In this document: positions 22,031-34,000 of the stretch, in pieces
How the letters are laid out: the number at the start of each line of letters is the position of its first letter
Position numbering within the stretch: the stretch's first letter is position 1
DNA from: Aquarana catesbeiana
Taxonomy: Eukaryota; Chordata; Amphibia; Anura; Ranidae
DNA length: 64,000 bases
Reading direction: 5' to 3'
Assembly: GCF_042186555.1 (NCBI RefSeq)
Contig: NC_133331.1
Span: forward strand, 275,501-339,500
Made by a program: the position numbers and the translations under genes
Notes under the pieces: model-generated
What the model was told of the DNA's origin: nothing
Seen by the model: the letters and a program-made list of their open reading frames with translations, nothing else
Database searches by the model: none

Positions 22031-24300
22031 GGCGGAGGGGAGAAGAGCTGGGCGGAGGGGAGAAAAGCTGGGCGGAGGGCAGAAGAGCTGGGCGGAGGGG
22101 AGAAGAGCTGGGCGGAGGGCAGAAGAGTTGGGTGGAGGGCAGAAGAGCTGTGCGGAGGGCAGAAGAGCTGTGCGGAGGGGAGAAGAGCTGGGCGGAGGGC
22201 AGAAGAGCTGGGCGGAGGGCAGAAGAGTTGGGCGGAGGGGAGAAGAGCTGGGCGGAGGGCAGAAGAGTTGGGTGGAGGGCAGAAGAGCTGTGCGGAGGGC
22301 AGAAGAGCTGTGCGGAGGGGAGAAGAGCTGGGCGGAGGGCAGAAGAGCTGGGCGGAGGGGAGAAGAGCCGGGCGGAGGGGAGAAGAGTTGGGCGGAGGGC
22401 AGAAGAGCTGGGCGGAGGGCAGAAGAGTTGGGCGGAGGGGAGAAGAGCTGGGCGGAGGGCAGAAGAGCTGGGCGGAGGGCAGAAGAGCTGGGTTTAGGGC
22501 AGAAGAGCTGGGCGGAGTGGAGAAGAGCTGGGCGGAGGGCAGAAGAGCTGGGCGGAGGGCAGAAGAGCTGTGCGGAGGACAGAAGAGCTGGGCGGAGGGC
22601 AGAAGAGCTGTGCGGAGGGCAGAAGAGCTGGGCAGAGGACAGAAGAGCTGGGCGGAGGGGAGAAGAGCTGGGTTTAGGGCAGAAGAGCTGGGCAGAGGGG
22701 AGAAGAGCTGGGCGGAGGGCAGAAGAGCTGGGTTTAGGGCAGAAGAGCTGGGCGGAGGGCAGAAGAGCTGGGCGGAGGGGAGAAGAGCTGGGCAGAGGGC
22801 AGAAGAGTTGGGCGGAGGGGAGAAGAGCTGGGCGGAGGGCAGAAGAGTTGGGCGGAGGGCAGAAGAGCTGGGTTTAGGGCAGAAGAGCTTGGCGGAGGGG
22901 AGAAGAGCTGGGCGGAGGGCAGAAGAGCTGGGCAGAGGGCAGAAGAGCTGTGCGGAGGACAGAAGAGCTATGCGGAGGGCAGAAGAGCTGTGCGGAGGGC
23001 AGAAGAGCTGGGCAGAGGACAGAAGAGCTGGGCGGAGGGGAGAAGAGCTGGGTTTAGGGCAGAAGAGCTGGGCAGAGGGGAGAAGAGCCGGGCGGAGGGC
23101 AGAAGAGCTAGGTTTAGGGCAGAAGAGCTGGGCGGAGGGCAGAAGAGCTGGGCGGAGGGGAGAAGAGCTGGGCGGAGGGCAGAAGAGTTGGGCGGAGGGG
23201 AGAAGAGCTGGGTGGAGGGCAGAAGAGCTGGGCGGAGGGCAGAAGAGCTGGGTTTAGGGCAGAAGAGCTGGGCGGAGGGGAGAAGAGCTGGGCGGAGGGC
23301 AGAAGAGCTGGGCGGAGGGCAGAAGAGCTGTGCGGAGGACAGAAGAGCTGGGCGGAGGGCAGAAGAGCTGTGCGGAGGGCAGAAGAGCTGGGCAGAGGAC
23401 AGAAGAGCTGGGCGGAGGGGAGAAGAGCTGGGTTTAGGGCAGAAGAGCTGGGCGGAGGGGAGAAGAGCCGGGCGGAGGGCAGAAGAGCTGGGTTTAGGGC
23501 AGAAGAGCTGGGCGGAGGGCAGAAGAGCTGGGCGGAGGACAGAAGAGTTGGGCGGAGGGGAGAAGAGCTGTGCGGAGGGCAGAAGAGCTGGGCGGAGGGC
23601 AGAAGGGCCGGGCGGAGGGGAGAAGAGCTGGGCAGAGGGGAGAAGAGCTGGGCGGAGGGCAGAAGGGCCGGGCGGAGGGGAGAAGAGCTGGGCGGAGGGC
23701 AGAAGAGCTGGGCGGAGGGGAGAAGAGCTGGGCGGAGGGCAGAAGAGCTGTGCGGAGGGCAGAAGAGCTGTGCAGAGGGGAGAAGAGCTGGGCGGAGGGC
23801 AGAAGAGCTGGGCGGAGGGCAGAAGAGCTGGGCGGAGGGGAGAAGAGCTGGGCGGAGGGCAGAAGAGCTGGGTAGAGGGCAGAAGAGTTGGGCGGAGGGG
23901 AGAAGAGCTGGGCGGAGGGGAGAAGAGCTGGGCGGAGGGGAGAAGAGCTGGGCGGAGGGCAGAAGGGCCAGGTGGAGGGGAGAAGAGCTGGGCGGAGGGG
24001 AGAAGAGCCGGGCGGAGGGGAGAAGAGTTGGGCGGAGGGCAGAAGAGCTGGGCGGAGGGCAGAAGAGCTGGGTTTAGGGCAGAAGAGTTGGGCAGAGGGG
24101 AGAAGAGCTGGGCGGAGGGCAGAAGAGCTGGGCGGAGGGCAGAAGAGTTGGGTGGAGGGGAGAAGAGCTGGGCGGAGGGCAGAAGAGTTGGGCGGAGGGG
24201 AGAAGAGCCGGGCGGAGGGCAGAAGAGCTGGGTTTAGGGCAGAAGAGCTGGGTTTAGGGCAGAAGAGCTGTGCGGAGGGCAGAAGAGCTGGGCGGAGGGC

Positions 24301-24320
24301 AGAAGGGCCGGCGGAGGGGA
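24301..24320 (+). repeat. Single 19-bp unit that shifts the 20-bp register
   Basis: The unit reads AGAAGGGCCGGCGGAGGGG, one G short of the GGGCCGGGCGG form seen in neighbouring variants. Upstream units start at the same decade position; downstream they are shifted by one base to the end of the array. It is the only indel noticed in about 547 units. Confidence 0.85.
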
Positions 24321-26671
24321 GAAGAGCTGGGCAGAGGGGAGAAGAGCTGGGCGGAGGGCAGAAGGGCCGGGCGGAGGGGAGAAGAGCTGGGCGGAGGGCA
24401 GAAGAGCTGGGCGGAGGGGAGAAGAGCTGGGCGGAGGGCAGAAGAGCTGTGCGGAGGGCAGAAGAGCTGTGCAGAGGGGAGAAGAGCTGGGCGGAGGGCA
24501 GAAGAGCTGGGCAGAGGGCAGAAGAGCTGGGCGGAGGGGAGAAGAGCTGGGCGGAGGGCAGAAGAGCTGGGTGGAGGGCAGAAGAGTTGGGCGGAGGGGA
24601 GAAGAGCTGGGCGGAGGGGAGAAGAGCTGGGCGGAGGGCAGAAGGGCCAGGTGGAGGGGAGAAGAGCTGGGCGGAGGGGAGAAGAGCTGGGCGGAGGGCA
24701 GAAGAGCTGGGCGGAGGGGAGAAGAGCCGGGCGGAGGGGAGAAGAGTTGGGCGGAGGGCAGAAGAGCTGGGCGGAGGGCAGAAGAGCTGGGTTTAGGGCA
24801 GAAGAGTTGGGCAGAGGGGAGAAGAGCTGGGCGGAGAGCAGAAGAGCTGGGCGGAGAGCAGAAGAGCTGGGCGGAGGGGAGAAGAGCTGGGCGGAGGGCA
24901 GAAGAGCTGGGCGGAGGGCAGAAGAGTTGGGCGGAGGGGAGAAGAGCTGGGCGGAGGGCAGAAGAGCTGGGCGGAGGGTAGAAGAGCTGGGTGGAGGGCA
25001 GAAGAGCTGGGCGGAGGGCAGAAGAGCTGGGCGGAGGGCAGAAGAGCTGGGTTTAGGGCAGAAGAGCTGGGCGGAGGGGAGAAGAGCTGGGCGGAGGGCA
25101 GAAGAGCTGGGCGGAGGGCAGAAGAGCTGTGCGGAGGACAGAAGAGCTGGGCGGAGGGCAGAAGAGCTGGGCAGAGGACAGAAGAGCTGTGCGGAGGGGA
25201 GAAGAGCTGGGTTTAGGGCAGAAGAGCTGGGCGGAGGGAAGAAGAGCCGGGCGGAGGGCAGAAGAGCTGGGTTTAGGGCAGAAGAGCTGGGCGGAGGGCA
25301 GAAGAGCTGGGCGGAGGGCAGAAGAGTTGGACGGAGGGGAGAAGAGCTGTGCGGAGGGGAGAAGAGCTGGGCGGAGGGCAGAAGGGCCGGGTGGAGGGGA
25401 GAAGAGCTAGGCGGAGGGGAGAAGAGCTGTGCGGAGGGGAGAAGAGCTGTGCGGAGGGGAGAAGAGCTGGGCGGAGGGCAGAAGGGCCGGGCGGAGGGGA
25501 GAAGAGCTGGGCGGAGGGGAGAAGAGCTGGGCGGAGGGCAGAAGGGCCGGGCGGAGGGGAGAAGAGCTGGGCGGAGGGCAGAAGAGCGGGGCGGAGGGGA
25601 GAAGAGCTGGACGGAGGGCAGAAGAGCTGGGCGGAGGGGAGAAGAGCTGGGCGGAGGGCAGAAGAGCCGGGCAGAGGGGAGAAGAGCTGGGCGGAGGGCA
25701 GAAGAGCTGGGCGGAGGGGAGAAGAGCTGGGCGGAGGGCAGAAGAGTTGGGCGGAGGGCAGAAGAGCAGGGCGGAGGGCAGAAGAGTTGGGCGGAGGGCA
25801 GAAGAGCTGGGGGGAGGGCAGAAGAGCTGGGCGGAGGGGAGAAGAGCTGGGCGGAGGGGAGAAGAGCTGGGCGGAGGGCAGAAGAGCTGGGCGGAGGGCA
25901 GAAGAGCTGGGCGGAGGGGAGAAGAGCTGGGCGGAGGGGAGAAGAGCTGGGCGGAGGGCAGAAGGGCCGGGTGGAGGGGAGAAGAGCTGGGCGGAGGGCA
26001 GAAGAGCTGGGCGGAGGGCAGAAGAGCTGGGCGGAGGGGAGAAGAGCTGGGCGGAGGGCAGAAGGGCCGGGTGGAGGGGAGAAGAGCTGGGCGGAGGGCA
26101 GAAGATTTGGGCGGAGGGGATAAGAGCTGGGTGGAGGGGAGAAGAGCTGGGCGGAGGGGAGAAGAGCTGGGCGGAGGGCAGAAGGGCCGGGTGGAGGGGA
26201 GAAGAGCTGGGCGGAGGGGAGAAGAGCAGGGCGGAGGGCAGAAGAGCTGGGCGGAGGGCAGAAGAGCTGGGCGGAGGGGAGAAGAGCTGGGCGGAGGGCA
26301 GAAGAGTTGGGCGGAGGGCAGAAGAGCAGGGCGGAGGGCAGAAGAGTTGGGCGGAGGGGAGAAGAGCTGTGTGGAGGGGAGAAGAGCTGGGCGGAGGGCA
26401 GAGGAGCTGGGCGGAGGGCAGAAGAGTTGGGCGGAGGGGAGAAGAGCTGTGCGGTGGGGAGAAGAGCTGGGCGAAGGGCAGAAGATTTGGGCGGAGGGGA
26501 GAAGAGCTGTGCGGTGGGGAGAAGAGCTGGGCGGAGGGCAGAAGATTTGGGCGGAGGGGAGAAGAGCTGGGCGGAGGGCAGAAGAGTTGGGCGGAGGGGA
26601 GAAGAGCTGTGCGGTGGGGAGAAGAGCTGGGCGGAGGGCAGAAGATTTGGGCGGAGGGGAGAAGAGCTGGG

Positions 26672-27233
26672 TTGGCTTAAGCTATGGTGATGATGTCTGA
26701 TTACTGGGGATCAGGGGGGATGGGTTATTTAGGGCTGCCATTAGACGGAATGTGCGTTTGTCAGCACAGGGGATTTGGCGTACAGACAAATTTCCCGACT
26801 TCTTCAGGGCCTTTTAAAACGGCACAAACACCATACAGATACTAGAAATATCCTAAAGATAGAAAACTGTGAAATTAGCTATATGATAAAATAATGTTGG
26901 TAGAATGATAATATTTCATATGTAACATGTGAAGACATTTCTACACCATTGTAGTTGTTTGTGATAATCGATTAGTAAAATACGGATATAACGGCAAAGA
27001 ATTTTGACAACAGTTACAAGTCGTTCTTTTTCATGTGCAGCGAACGTCTCGTGAACACCGGAATACTTCACAGAGGGGATCGAGCTGAACGTTTCCTGCA
27101 GACTGAATGGATAACGCTTCGGCCTGGGAGGAGGGGGGAGCCCCGCGGGGATACCCCACCAAATCCTGCCAGAGGGAAGTCAGGGCAGACCCCTCCGTAT
27201 AAATAATAATAATGTAAGTGTGGGGAAAATGGT
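26672..27233. other. No feature recognised
   Basis: Apparently single-copy sequence after the 20-bp array, first AT-rich, then GC-rich with GGAGGAGGGGGGAGCCCCGCGG at about 27129-27150. No convincing frame, splice pattern or repeat was recognised. Confidence 0.55.
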
Positions 27234-27500
27234 GAGGGGGAGGGGCAATGGGAAAGGAAGAAATAGGAGGGAAGGGGGGGAAGGAATGGGGGGGGGGGAG
27301 AGAGGGGGGGGGGAGGGAAAGGGAAAATGATAAAGGAAGAAGGGGGGGGGAGAAAGGAAAGGAGAAATGGAGAAGGAAAGAGGGGGAAGGGGGGAGGGGG
27401 AGGAAGGGGCGAGGGAAAGGGGAGAGAAAGGGGGGGAGGGGAAAGGGTGGGGGATTGATTGGGAGGGAAAAAGAGGGGGAGGGGGGCAGGAAGGGGGAAG
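27234..27500 (+). repeat. G-rich polypurine tract (low complexity)
   Basis: About 265 bases made almost only of G and A, with many G runs of 4-12. The complementary strand is a C/T tract. Such DNA can form quadruplex or triplex structures. Open frames here encode only Pro/Ser-rich or Gly/Arg/Glu-rich low-complexity strings and are discounted. Confidence 0.9.
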
Positions 27501-27534
27501 TGTATATGCGAATCAATGTGATGTCTTACCTAAA

Positions 27535-27780
27535 TTTAGTTCCAGTGTGTTTTTGGTACGTTTAGGTGCATTCCCGTGCGTTCCCGTGAGTTTTTGATGC
27601 TTTTTACAGCGTTCCAGTACAGTCCAGTGCAGGAAAAATGCAGCATGTTCTACTTTTTATTCTGGAACTTGAACTGCAAGCACTGGTGTGAACGATGCCA
27701 TTGAAAACCATATAACCTACTTTCTATGTGTTTTTGATGCAGAAAAAACTGCTACATGTGGTGTGAAGTGGCCCTTAGAG
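27535..27780. mobile_element. Possible non-autonomous interspersed repeat
   Basis: AT-rich sequence with repeated GTGTTTTTG/TTTTTGATGC phrases near both ends and GTGTGAA phrases towards the right. The look is that of short frog MITE-like repeats, but no clean terminal inverted repeat or target duplication was found, so this is a weak call. Confidence 0.25.
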
Positions 27781-28254
27781 TTGTGTACAAGTCTTGAGTT
27801 GGGTGTCTAATAGAATAAAAGAAACAAAGTGTTAGCTGGTTTTCAATGTGTCTCCAAGGTGGAGAGATGGACCGGTGAGAGGAGACTGATATTGTTTGGG
27901 ATATATGGAGGTCCGGGGGAGGGGACCCTGAGGCTGCCTCCGACGGCCCGGATCGGGGATCCAGAATCTCCGGGACGGGCTCATCTGACCACGGAGGCCA
28001 AGGGGGGCACACGATTGGAAGATGCTTGTGTGACCCCAGGTCCATAACTCACCACCACAAATTCCTGGGTTGCGGAGAGGGGGGCGGTCCTCTGCCGTGG
28101 CTGACAGCTGGTGGAGGAAGGGGATTGGACGGTTGCACCCAGTGTAGTAGCGCAGCATTGTCTCAGGTCTGGCGGCTAAAAGTCTTTTATTTACAAACCT
28201 CCTTCCTGATTCCCGTTGTGAATCTTTTCAGGATTTTCACATTCGCCTGCAGAT
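27781..28254. other. No feature recognised
   Basis: Mixed-composition DNA including a GC-rich stretch near 27910-28020. Frames are short (under 110 codons) and without known motifs. Confidence 0.5.
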
Positions 28255-28560
28255 TCCAAGACTTAATCGGCCATAGTTGGATCTAATCTCAGCTGGAATA
28301 TCAGGACCGGCCAAAGTTCAAACCATCTTTGGGCAGGCTGGTTGCACGTCAATCCATCGATCAACTTGGGTACAACTAGCCTGTCAGATATTTAGGTACG
28401 ATTACTGCCGGCGGTTATCGCCACTAGTAGTTATCATTGTGTTCTGCCAGCCTGGAAGGCTCCCCTCCCCCCCCGGCAGGACACAGTAGCGCATCCGTGG
28501 TGGAAGGAAAGGAAATTAAATCATCTATGGCTTGCTTTGGTTTGGATGTCTTTGGATTGC
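28255..28560. repeat. Interspersed repeat containing the block shared with 3997-4056
   Basis: Positions 28355-28418 match 3997-4056. The match lies inside a longer segment (GGCCAAAGTTCAAACC through CACAGTAGCGCATCC) that resembles an amphibian interspersed repeat. Ends are uncertain and the family is not named. Confidence 0.45.
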
Positions 28561-28684
28561 TTTTCAGAGGAGCTGGGCAGTCAGTGAAGAGGCGATGTGA
28601 CTATTAGTGTACTATTTCTGTGATGCGGGGGAGGGGCTGCGACAGGCTGGCAGACCCGACTCCTGGCCAAATGTGTCTTGCATT

Positions 28685-29330
28685 TGTAGCACCCTGATGT
28701 TTAGGCAGGGCTGCTAGTAAATTTAGTTGCCAAGCGATAGTTTCTGCGGCCAATTGTTAGGAGGTCAATTGATTTCCCCCTAATTCTGGAATTGCTGCAC
28801 TTCTCTCTTCTGTCACTAGGTGGCCGGGTATCTGGTGACATTAGACAAGACAAGAGCACTGCAAGGACAGAATAGGAATGAATGGGGTGTCTCAGCCAAT
28901 GGGCAGGGATTTTCTTGAATCCCTTGGCCTGCTGGGAGAACCTATATACTCGAGTGGAGTCAGGTGATCAGGGTTCTGTGCCACCTGGACGGCTGTCTGA
29001 AAGGACGTGTGTTGTATTGCCCTGGGCTGCTAGGCCGGAGTTTGGGCCTATCCCGGGGACATCTGGGTGCTAGACTGTCTGAGGGTCTATCCAGAAGCAA
29101 GAGAGCAGAGCAGGGTTGGGATTGCGGCTTGTAGTCCAACCAGAAGTGACGGTTCTGTCGGCCGGAGAACCTGTCATGGTTGGAGGTAGAGGGGAAGCTG
29201 TCACCACAAAGAGACCGTCCCACATATTACCGGAGACCACTGTGAGTAAGCTGAGGCCAGTACCAGAGCAGACTTCTCACCAACCGAGGACGATGAAGAA
29301 GTGGGAAAACTTCAGCAAGTGGGACAGCAG
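28685..29330 (+). mobile_element. Possible LTR-like sequence ahead of the 57-bp array
   Basis: It starts TGTAGCACCCTGATG, contains TATATA at 28943-28948 about 260 bp in, and has GC-rich sequence after it, which recalls a solo LTR of a Gypsy-type element. No second LTR, primer-binding site, polypurine tract or target duplication could be shown. A 162-codon plus frame (29116-29604) crosses from here into the 57-bp array, but nothing in it resembles a known protein. Weak call. Confidence 0.25.
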
Positions 29331-30063
29331 AGGTGACGCTTGTGGAGCATCAGTGAGTGCCAAGCCAGGGACCCAACGTGTCAGCGGGCGTGATGCTTGT
29401 GGAGCATCAGTGAGTGCCAAGCCAGGGACCCAACGTGTCAGCGGGGGTGACGCTTGTGGAGCATCAGTGAGTGCCAAGCCAGGGACCCAACGTGTCAGCG
29501 GGGGTGATGCTTGTGGAACATCAGTGAGTGCCAAGCCAGGGACCCAACGTGTCAGCGGGGGTGATGCTTGTGGAGCATCAGTGAGTGCCAAGCCAGGGAC
29601 CTAACCTATCAGCGGGGGTGACGCTTGTGGAGCATCAGTGAGTGCCAAGCCAGGGACCTAACGTGTCAGCGGGGGTGATGCTTGTGGAGCATCAGTGAGT
29701 GCCAAGCCAGGGACCCAACGTGTCAGCGGGGGTGATGCTTGTGGAACATCAGTGAGTGCCAAGCCAGGGACCCAACGTGTCAGCGGGGGTGATGCTTGTG
29801 GAGCATCAGTGAGTGCCAAGCCAGGGACCTAACCTATCAGCGGGGGTGACGCTTGTGGAGCATCAGTGAGTGCCAAGCCAGGGACCTAACGTGTCAGCGG
29901 GGGTGATGCTTGTGGAGCATCAGTGAGTGCCAAGCCAGGGACCTAACCTGTCAGCGGGGGTGACGCTTGTGGAGCATCAGTGAGTGCCAAGCCAGGGACC
30001 TAACCTGTCAGCGGGGGTGACGCTTGTGGAGCATCAGTGAGTGCCAAGCCAGGGACCTAACGT
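29331..30063 (+). repeat. 57-bp minisatellite, about 12.8 copies
   Basis: The unit contains GGTGATGCTTGTGGAGCATC, then AGTGAGTGCCAAGCCAGGGA and a short ACCCAACGTGTCAGCGGGG-type tail. GATGCTTGTGGAGCATC is itself a near-palindrome. Units are very alike; the main variants are GACGCTT/GATGCTT, ACCCAACG/ACCTAACG and CCTATCAG/CGTGTCAG. The length is 19 codons, so the first units give an open frame until the ACCTAA variant introduces a stop. That argues against a maintained protein. Confidence 0.93.
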
Positions 30064-30408
30064 GACCGAGGACATCTTGTGATGAAAAAGAAATACTGCA
30101 AGGGACCACTCTGCAATGAAGATAAGTATTGCAACAAAGGCTTCTTCTGTTTTCCCTTGAGGATAGAAAACAATGTGGCCTAAGGTTGGGCCATATCTTC
30201 TTCCAGCATATCTAACTTTTCCCTAGGTATTAATAACTATTGTGTGGCCTGTCATGAAGCAATATATCGTCCATCAGTCATCAACCCAACCCAAAGTCCA
30301 TCAACAGAGACCTTAAAGGACCTCAAATTAGAGAGGATTTTCACCCTAGAGAGAAAAAAAAAGGCAGCAGCTACAAATCCTGTACAAACACTGGAGCTGC
30401 TGACTAGA
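30064..30408. other. No gene; contains a weak hairpin relic
   Basis: Mostly unassigned AT-rich sequence. GCAGCAGCTACAAATCC near 30363-30382, with GGAGCTGCTGACT about 15 bp later, resembles the stem-loop in the TTAA-flanked MITEs at 60788-61216 and 62601-63080, so this may be a decayed piece of that family. Confidence 0.35.
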
Positions 30409-30680
30409 CCTCATGCACACGGGACCTTATAAAAACACCAGCAGCGTTAGCTGTAGAAAGCTGGAGTTGTAGAATGAGCTTTGCAGCGTTTTTTAGATGT
30501 TGCATTTTTAGCAAAACTATACTCCCACAAAAGCTTATGGCTCAAAAACGCTGATAAACGCCAAATAGTCATGTTTTTCAGCATTTTTAAGCTTTTATCA
30601 GAAGTAGAGCATTTTACAGTTGAAAAACTCTTTTTCCAGCAAGAAAATGCTGATAACAGCCTATGTGTGCATTGACACAT
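30409..30680. mobile_element. Possible MITE
   Basis: An AT-rich block bounded by CATGCACAC at the left and TGTGCATTG at the right, which are inverted relative to each other, with many CAGCATTTTT/AAAACGCTG-type self-complementary pieces inside. No clear target duplication was found. The family is not named. Confidence 0.3.
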
Positions 30681-30765
30681 AGGAAAACATGGACACACAG
30701 GATGACATGGATACATAGGAGAACATGGACACACAGGAGGACATGGACAAATAGGAGGACATGGA
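30676..30765 (+). repeat. 18-bp minisatellite, 5 copies
   Basis: Five 18-bp units of the form CACACAGGAGGACATGGA with one to four differences each. It lies directly before the 40-bp array but is unrelated to it. Confidence 0.85.
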
Positions 30766-31096
30766 CACATATAAGGTTTCTATGGGGCCAAGGTTGGAGT
30801 TAGAGACAATATTAGGGTTCTGTGGGGCTGAGGTTGGGGTTATAGCAATATCAGGGTTCTATGTGGCCGAGGTTGGGGTTATAGACAATATCAGGGTTCT
30901 ATGGGGCCAAGGTTGGGGTTATAGACAATATCAGGGTTCTATGGGGCCGAGGTTGGGGTTAAAGACAATATCAGGGTTCTATGGGGCCGAGGTTGGGGTT
31001 ATAGACAATATCAGGGTTCTATGGGGCCGAGGTTGGGGTTATAGACAATATCAGGGTTCTATGGGGCCGAGGTTGGGGTTATAGACAATATCAGAG

Positions 31097-34000
31097 TTCT
31101 ATGGTGCCGAGGTTGGGGTTATAGACAATATCAGGGTTCTATGGGGCCGAGGTTGGGGTTATAGACAATATCAGGGTTCTATGGAGCCGAGGTTGGGGTT
31201 ATAGACAATATCAGGGTTCTATGGAGCCGAGGTTGGGGTTATAGACAGTATCAGGGTTCTATGGGGCCGAGGTTGGGGTTATAGACAGTATCAGGGTTCT
31301 ATGGAGCCTAGGTTGGGGTTATGGACAATATCAGGGTTCTATGGGGCCGAGGTTGGAGTTATAGACAATATCAGGGTTCTATGGAGCCTAGGTTGGGGTT
31401 ATGGACAATATCAGGGTTCTATGGGGCTGAGGTTGGAGTTATAGACAATATCAGGGTTCTATGGGGCAGAGGTTGGGGTTATAGACAATATCAGGGTTCT
31501 ATGGAGCTGAGGTTGGAGTTATAGACAATATCAGGGTTCTATGGGGCCGAGGTTGGGGTTATAGACAATATCAGGGTTCTATGGGGCCGAGGTTGGAGTT
31601 ATAGACAATATCAGGGTTCTATGGAGCCTAGGTTGGGGTTATGGACAATATCAGGGTTCTATGGGGCTGAGGTTGGAGTTATAGACAATATCAGGGTTCT
31701 ATGGGGCAGAGGTTGGGGTTATAGACAATATCAGGGTTCTATGGAGCTGAGGTTGGAGTTATAGACAATATCAGGGTTCTATGGGGCCGAGGTTGGGGTT
31801 ATAGACAATATCAGGGTTCTATGGGGCCGAGGTTGGAGTTATAGACAATATCAGGGTTCTATGGAGCCGAGGTTGGGGTTATAGACAATATCAGGGTTCT
31901 ATGGAGCCGAGGTTGGGGTTATAGACAATATCAGGGTTCTATGGAGCCGAGGTTGGGGTTATAGACAATATCAGGGTTCTATGGGGCCGAGGTTGGGGTT
32001 ATAGACAATATCAGGGTTCTCTGGGGCCGAGGTTGGGGTTATAGACAATATCAGGGTTCTATGGAGCCGAGGTTGGGGTTATAGACAATATCAGGGTTCT
32101 ATGGGGCCGAGGTTGGGGTTATAGACAATATCAGGGTTCTATGGGGCAGAGGTTGGGGTTATGGACAATATCAGGGTTCTATATGGCCGAGGTTGGGGTT
32201 ATGGACAATATCAGGGTTTTATGGGGCCGAGGTTGGGGTTATAGACAATATCAGGGTTCTATGGGGCAGAGGTTGGGGTTATAGACAATATCAGGGTTCT
32301 ATGGAGCCTAGGTTGGGGTTATGGACAATATCAGGGTTCTATGGGGCCGAGGTTGGAGTTATAGACAATATCAGGGTTCTATGGAGCCTAGGTTGGGGTT
32401 ATGGACAATATCAGGGTTCTATGGGGCCGAGGTTGGGGTTATAGACAATATCAGGGTTCTATGGAGCTGAGGTTGGAGTTATAGACAATATCAGGGTTCT
32501 ATGGGGCCTAGGTTGGGGTTATAGACAATATCAGGGTTCTATGGGGCAGAGGTTGGGGTTATAGACAATATCAGGGTTCTATGGGGCCGAGGTTTGGGTT
32601 ATAGACAATATCAGGGTTCTATGGAGCCTAGGTTGGGGTTATGGACAATATCAGGGTTCTATGGGGCCGAGGTTGGGGTTATAGACAATATCAGGGTTCT
32701 ATGGGGCCGAGATTGGGGTTAAAGACAATATCAGGGTTCTATGGGGCCGAGGTTGGGGTTATAGACAATATCAGGGTTCTATGGTGCCGAGGTTGGGGTT
32801 ATAGACAATATCAGGGTTCTATGGGGCAGAGGTTGGAGTTATAGACAATATCAGGGTTCCATGGAGCCTAGGTTGGGGTTATAGACAATATCAGGGTTCT
32901 ATGGAGCCTAGGTTGGGGTTATGGACAATATCAGGGTTCTATGGGGCTGAGGTTGGAGTTATGGACAATATCAGGGTTCTATGGGGCCGAGGTTGGGGTT
33001 ATAGACAATATCAGGGTTCTATGGGACCGAGGTTGGGCTTATAGACAATATCAGGGTTCTATGGGGCCGAGGTTGGGGTTAAAGACAATATCAGGGTTCT
33101 ATGGGGCTGAGGTTGGAGTTATAGACAATATCAGGGTTCTATGGAGCCGAGGTTGGGGTTATAGGCAATATCGGGGTTCTATGGGGCTGAGGTTGGGGTT
33201 ATAGACAATATCAGGGTTCTATGGGGCTGAGGTTGGGGTTATAGACAATATCAGGGTTCTATGGGGCTGAGGTTGGAGTTATAGACAATATCAGGGTTCT
33301 ATGGGGCCGAGGTTGGAATTAGAGACAATATCAAGGTTCTATGGGGCTGAGGTTGGGGTTATAGACAATATCAGGGTTCTATGGAGCCTAGGTTGGGGTT
33401 ATAGACAATATCAGGGTTCTATGGGGCCGAGGATGGAGTGTTAGACAATATCAGGGTTCTATGGGGCCGAGGTTGGGGTTATAGACAATATCAGGGTTCT
33501 GTGGGGCCGAGGTTGGAGTTATAGACAATATCAGGGTTCTATGGGGCTGAAGTTGAGGTTATAGACAATATCAGGGTTCTATGGGGGCAAGGTTTGGGTT
33601 ATAGACAATATCAGGGTTCTATGGGGCCTAGGTTGGGGTTATAGACAATATCAGGGTTCTATGGGGCTGAGGTTGGGGTTATAGACAATATCAGGGTTCT
33701 ATGGGGCCGAGGTTGGGGTTATAGACAATATCAGGGTTCTATGGGGCCGAGGTTGGGGCTATAGACAATATCAGGATTCTATGAGGCCGAGGTTGGAGTT
33801 ATAGACAATATCCGGGTTCTATGGGGCCGAGGTTGGGGTTATAGACAATATCAGGGTTCTATGGGGCCGAGGTTGGGTTTATAGACAATATCAGGGTTCT
33901 ATGGGGCTGAGGTTGGGGTTATGGACACTATCGGGGTTCTATGGGGCCGAGGTTTGGGTTATAGACAATATCAGGGTTCTATGGGGCCAAGGTTGGGGTT

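Larger units (their letters stand above)
15727..26671 (+). repeat. 20-bp purine-rich minisatellite, 10.9 kb (about 547 units)
   Basis: The unit is AGAAGAGCTGGGCGGAGGGC. Variation is almost all substitution at a few sites: the last base C/G, GGCGG to TGCGG, GGTTTAGG, GGCAGAGGAC, and GAGCTG to GAGTTG. Spacing stays at exactly 20 bp apart from one 19-bp unit near 24301-24320. Each standard unit has an AluI site (AGCT) and a GGGCGG core like a GC box, and 16 of 20 bases are purines. Because 20 is not a multiple of three, each open frame reads a 20-residue period (AEELGGGQKSWAEGRRAGRR-like) and all plus frames stay open for hundreds of codons. These are treated as repeat by-products, not genes. 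Confidence 0.95.

Noticed and set aside
15872..26700. Long Arg/Glu/Gly-rich open frames in the 20-bp array
   Set aside because: All three plus frames are open because the 60-bp frame cycle lacks stops. They follow from repeat composition.
27031..27516. Pro/Ser-rich minus frame over the purine tract
   Set aside because: It is the translation of a C/T homopolymer-rich tract.
29116..29604. 162-codon frame running into the 57-bp array
   Set aside because: The repeat part ends at the first unit variant with TAA, and the unique part has no recognisable domain.
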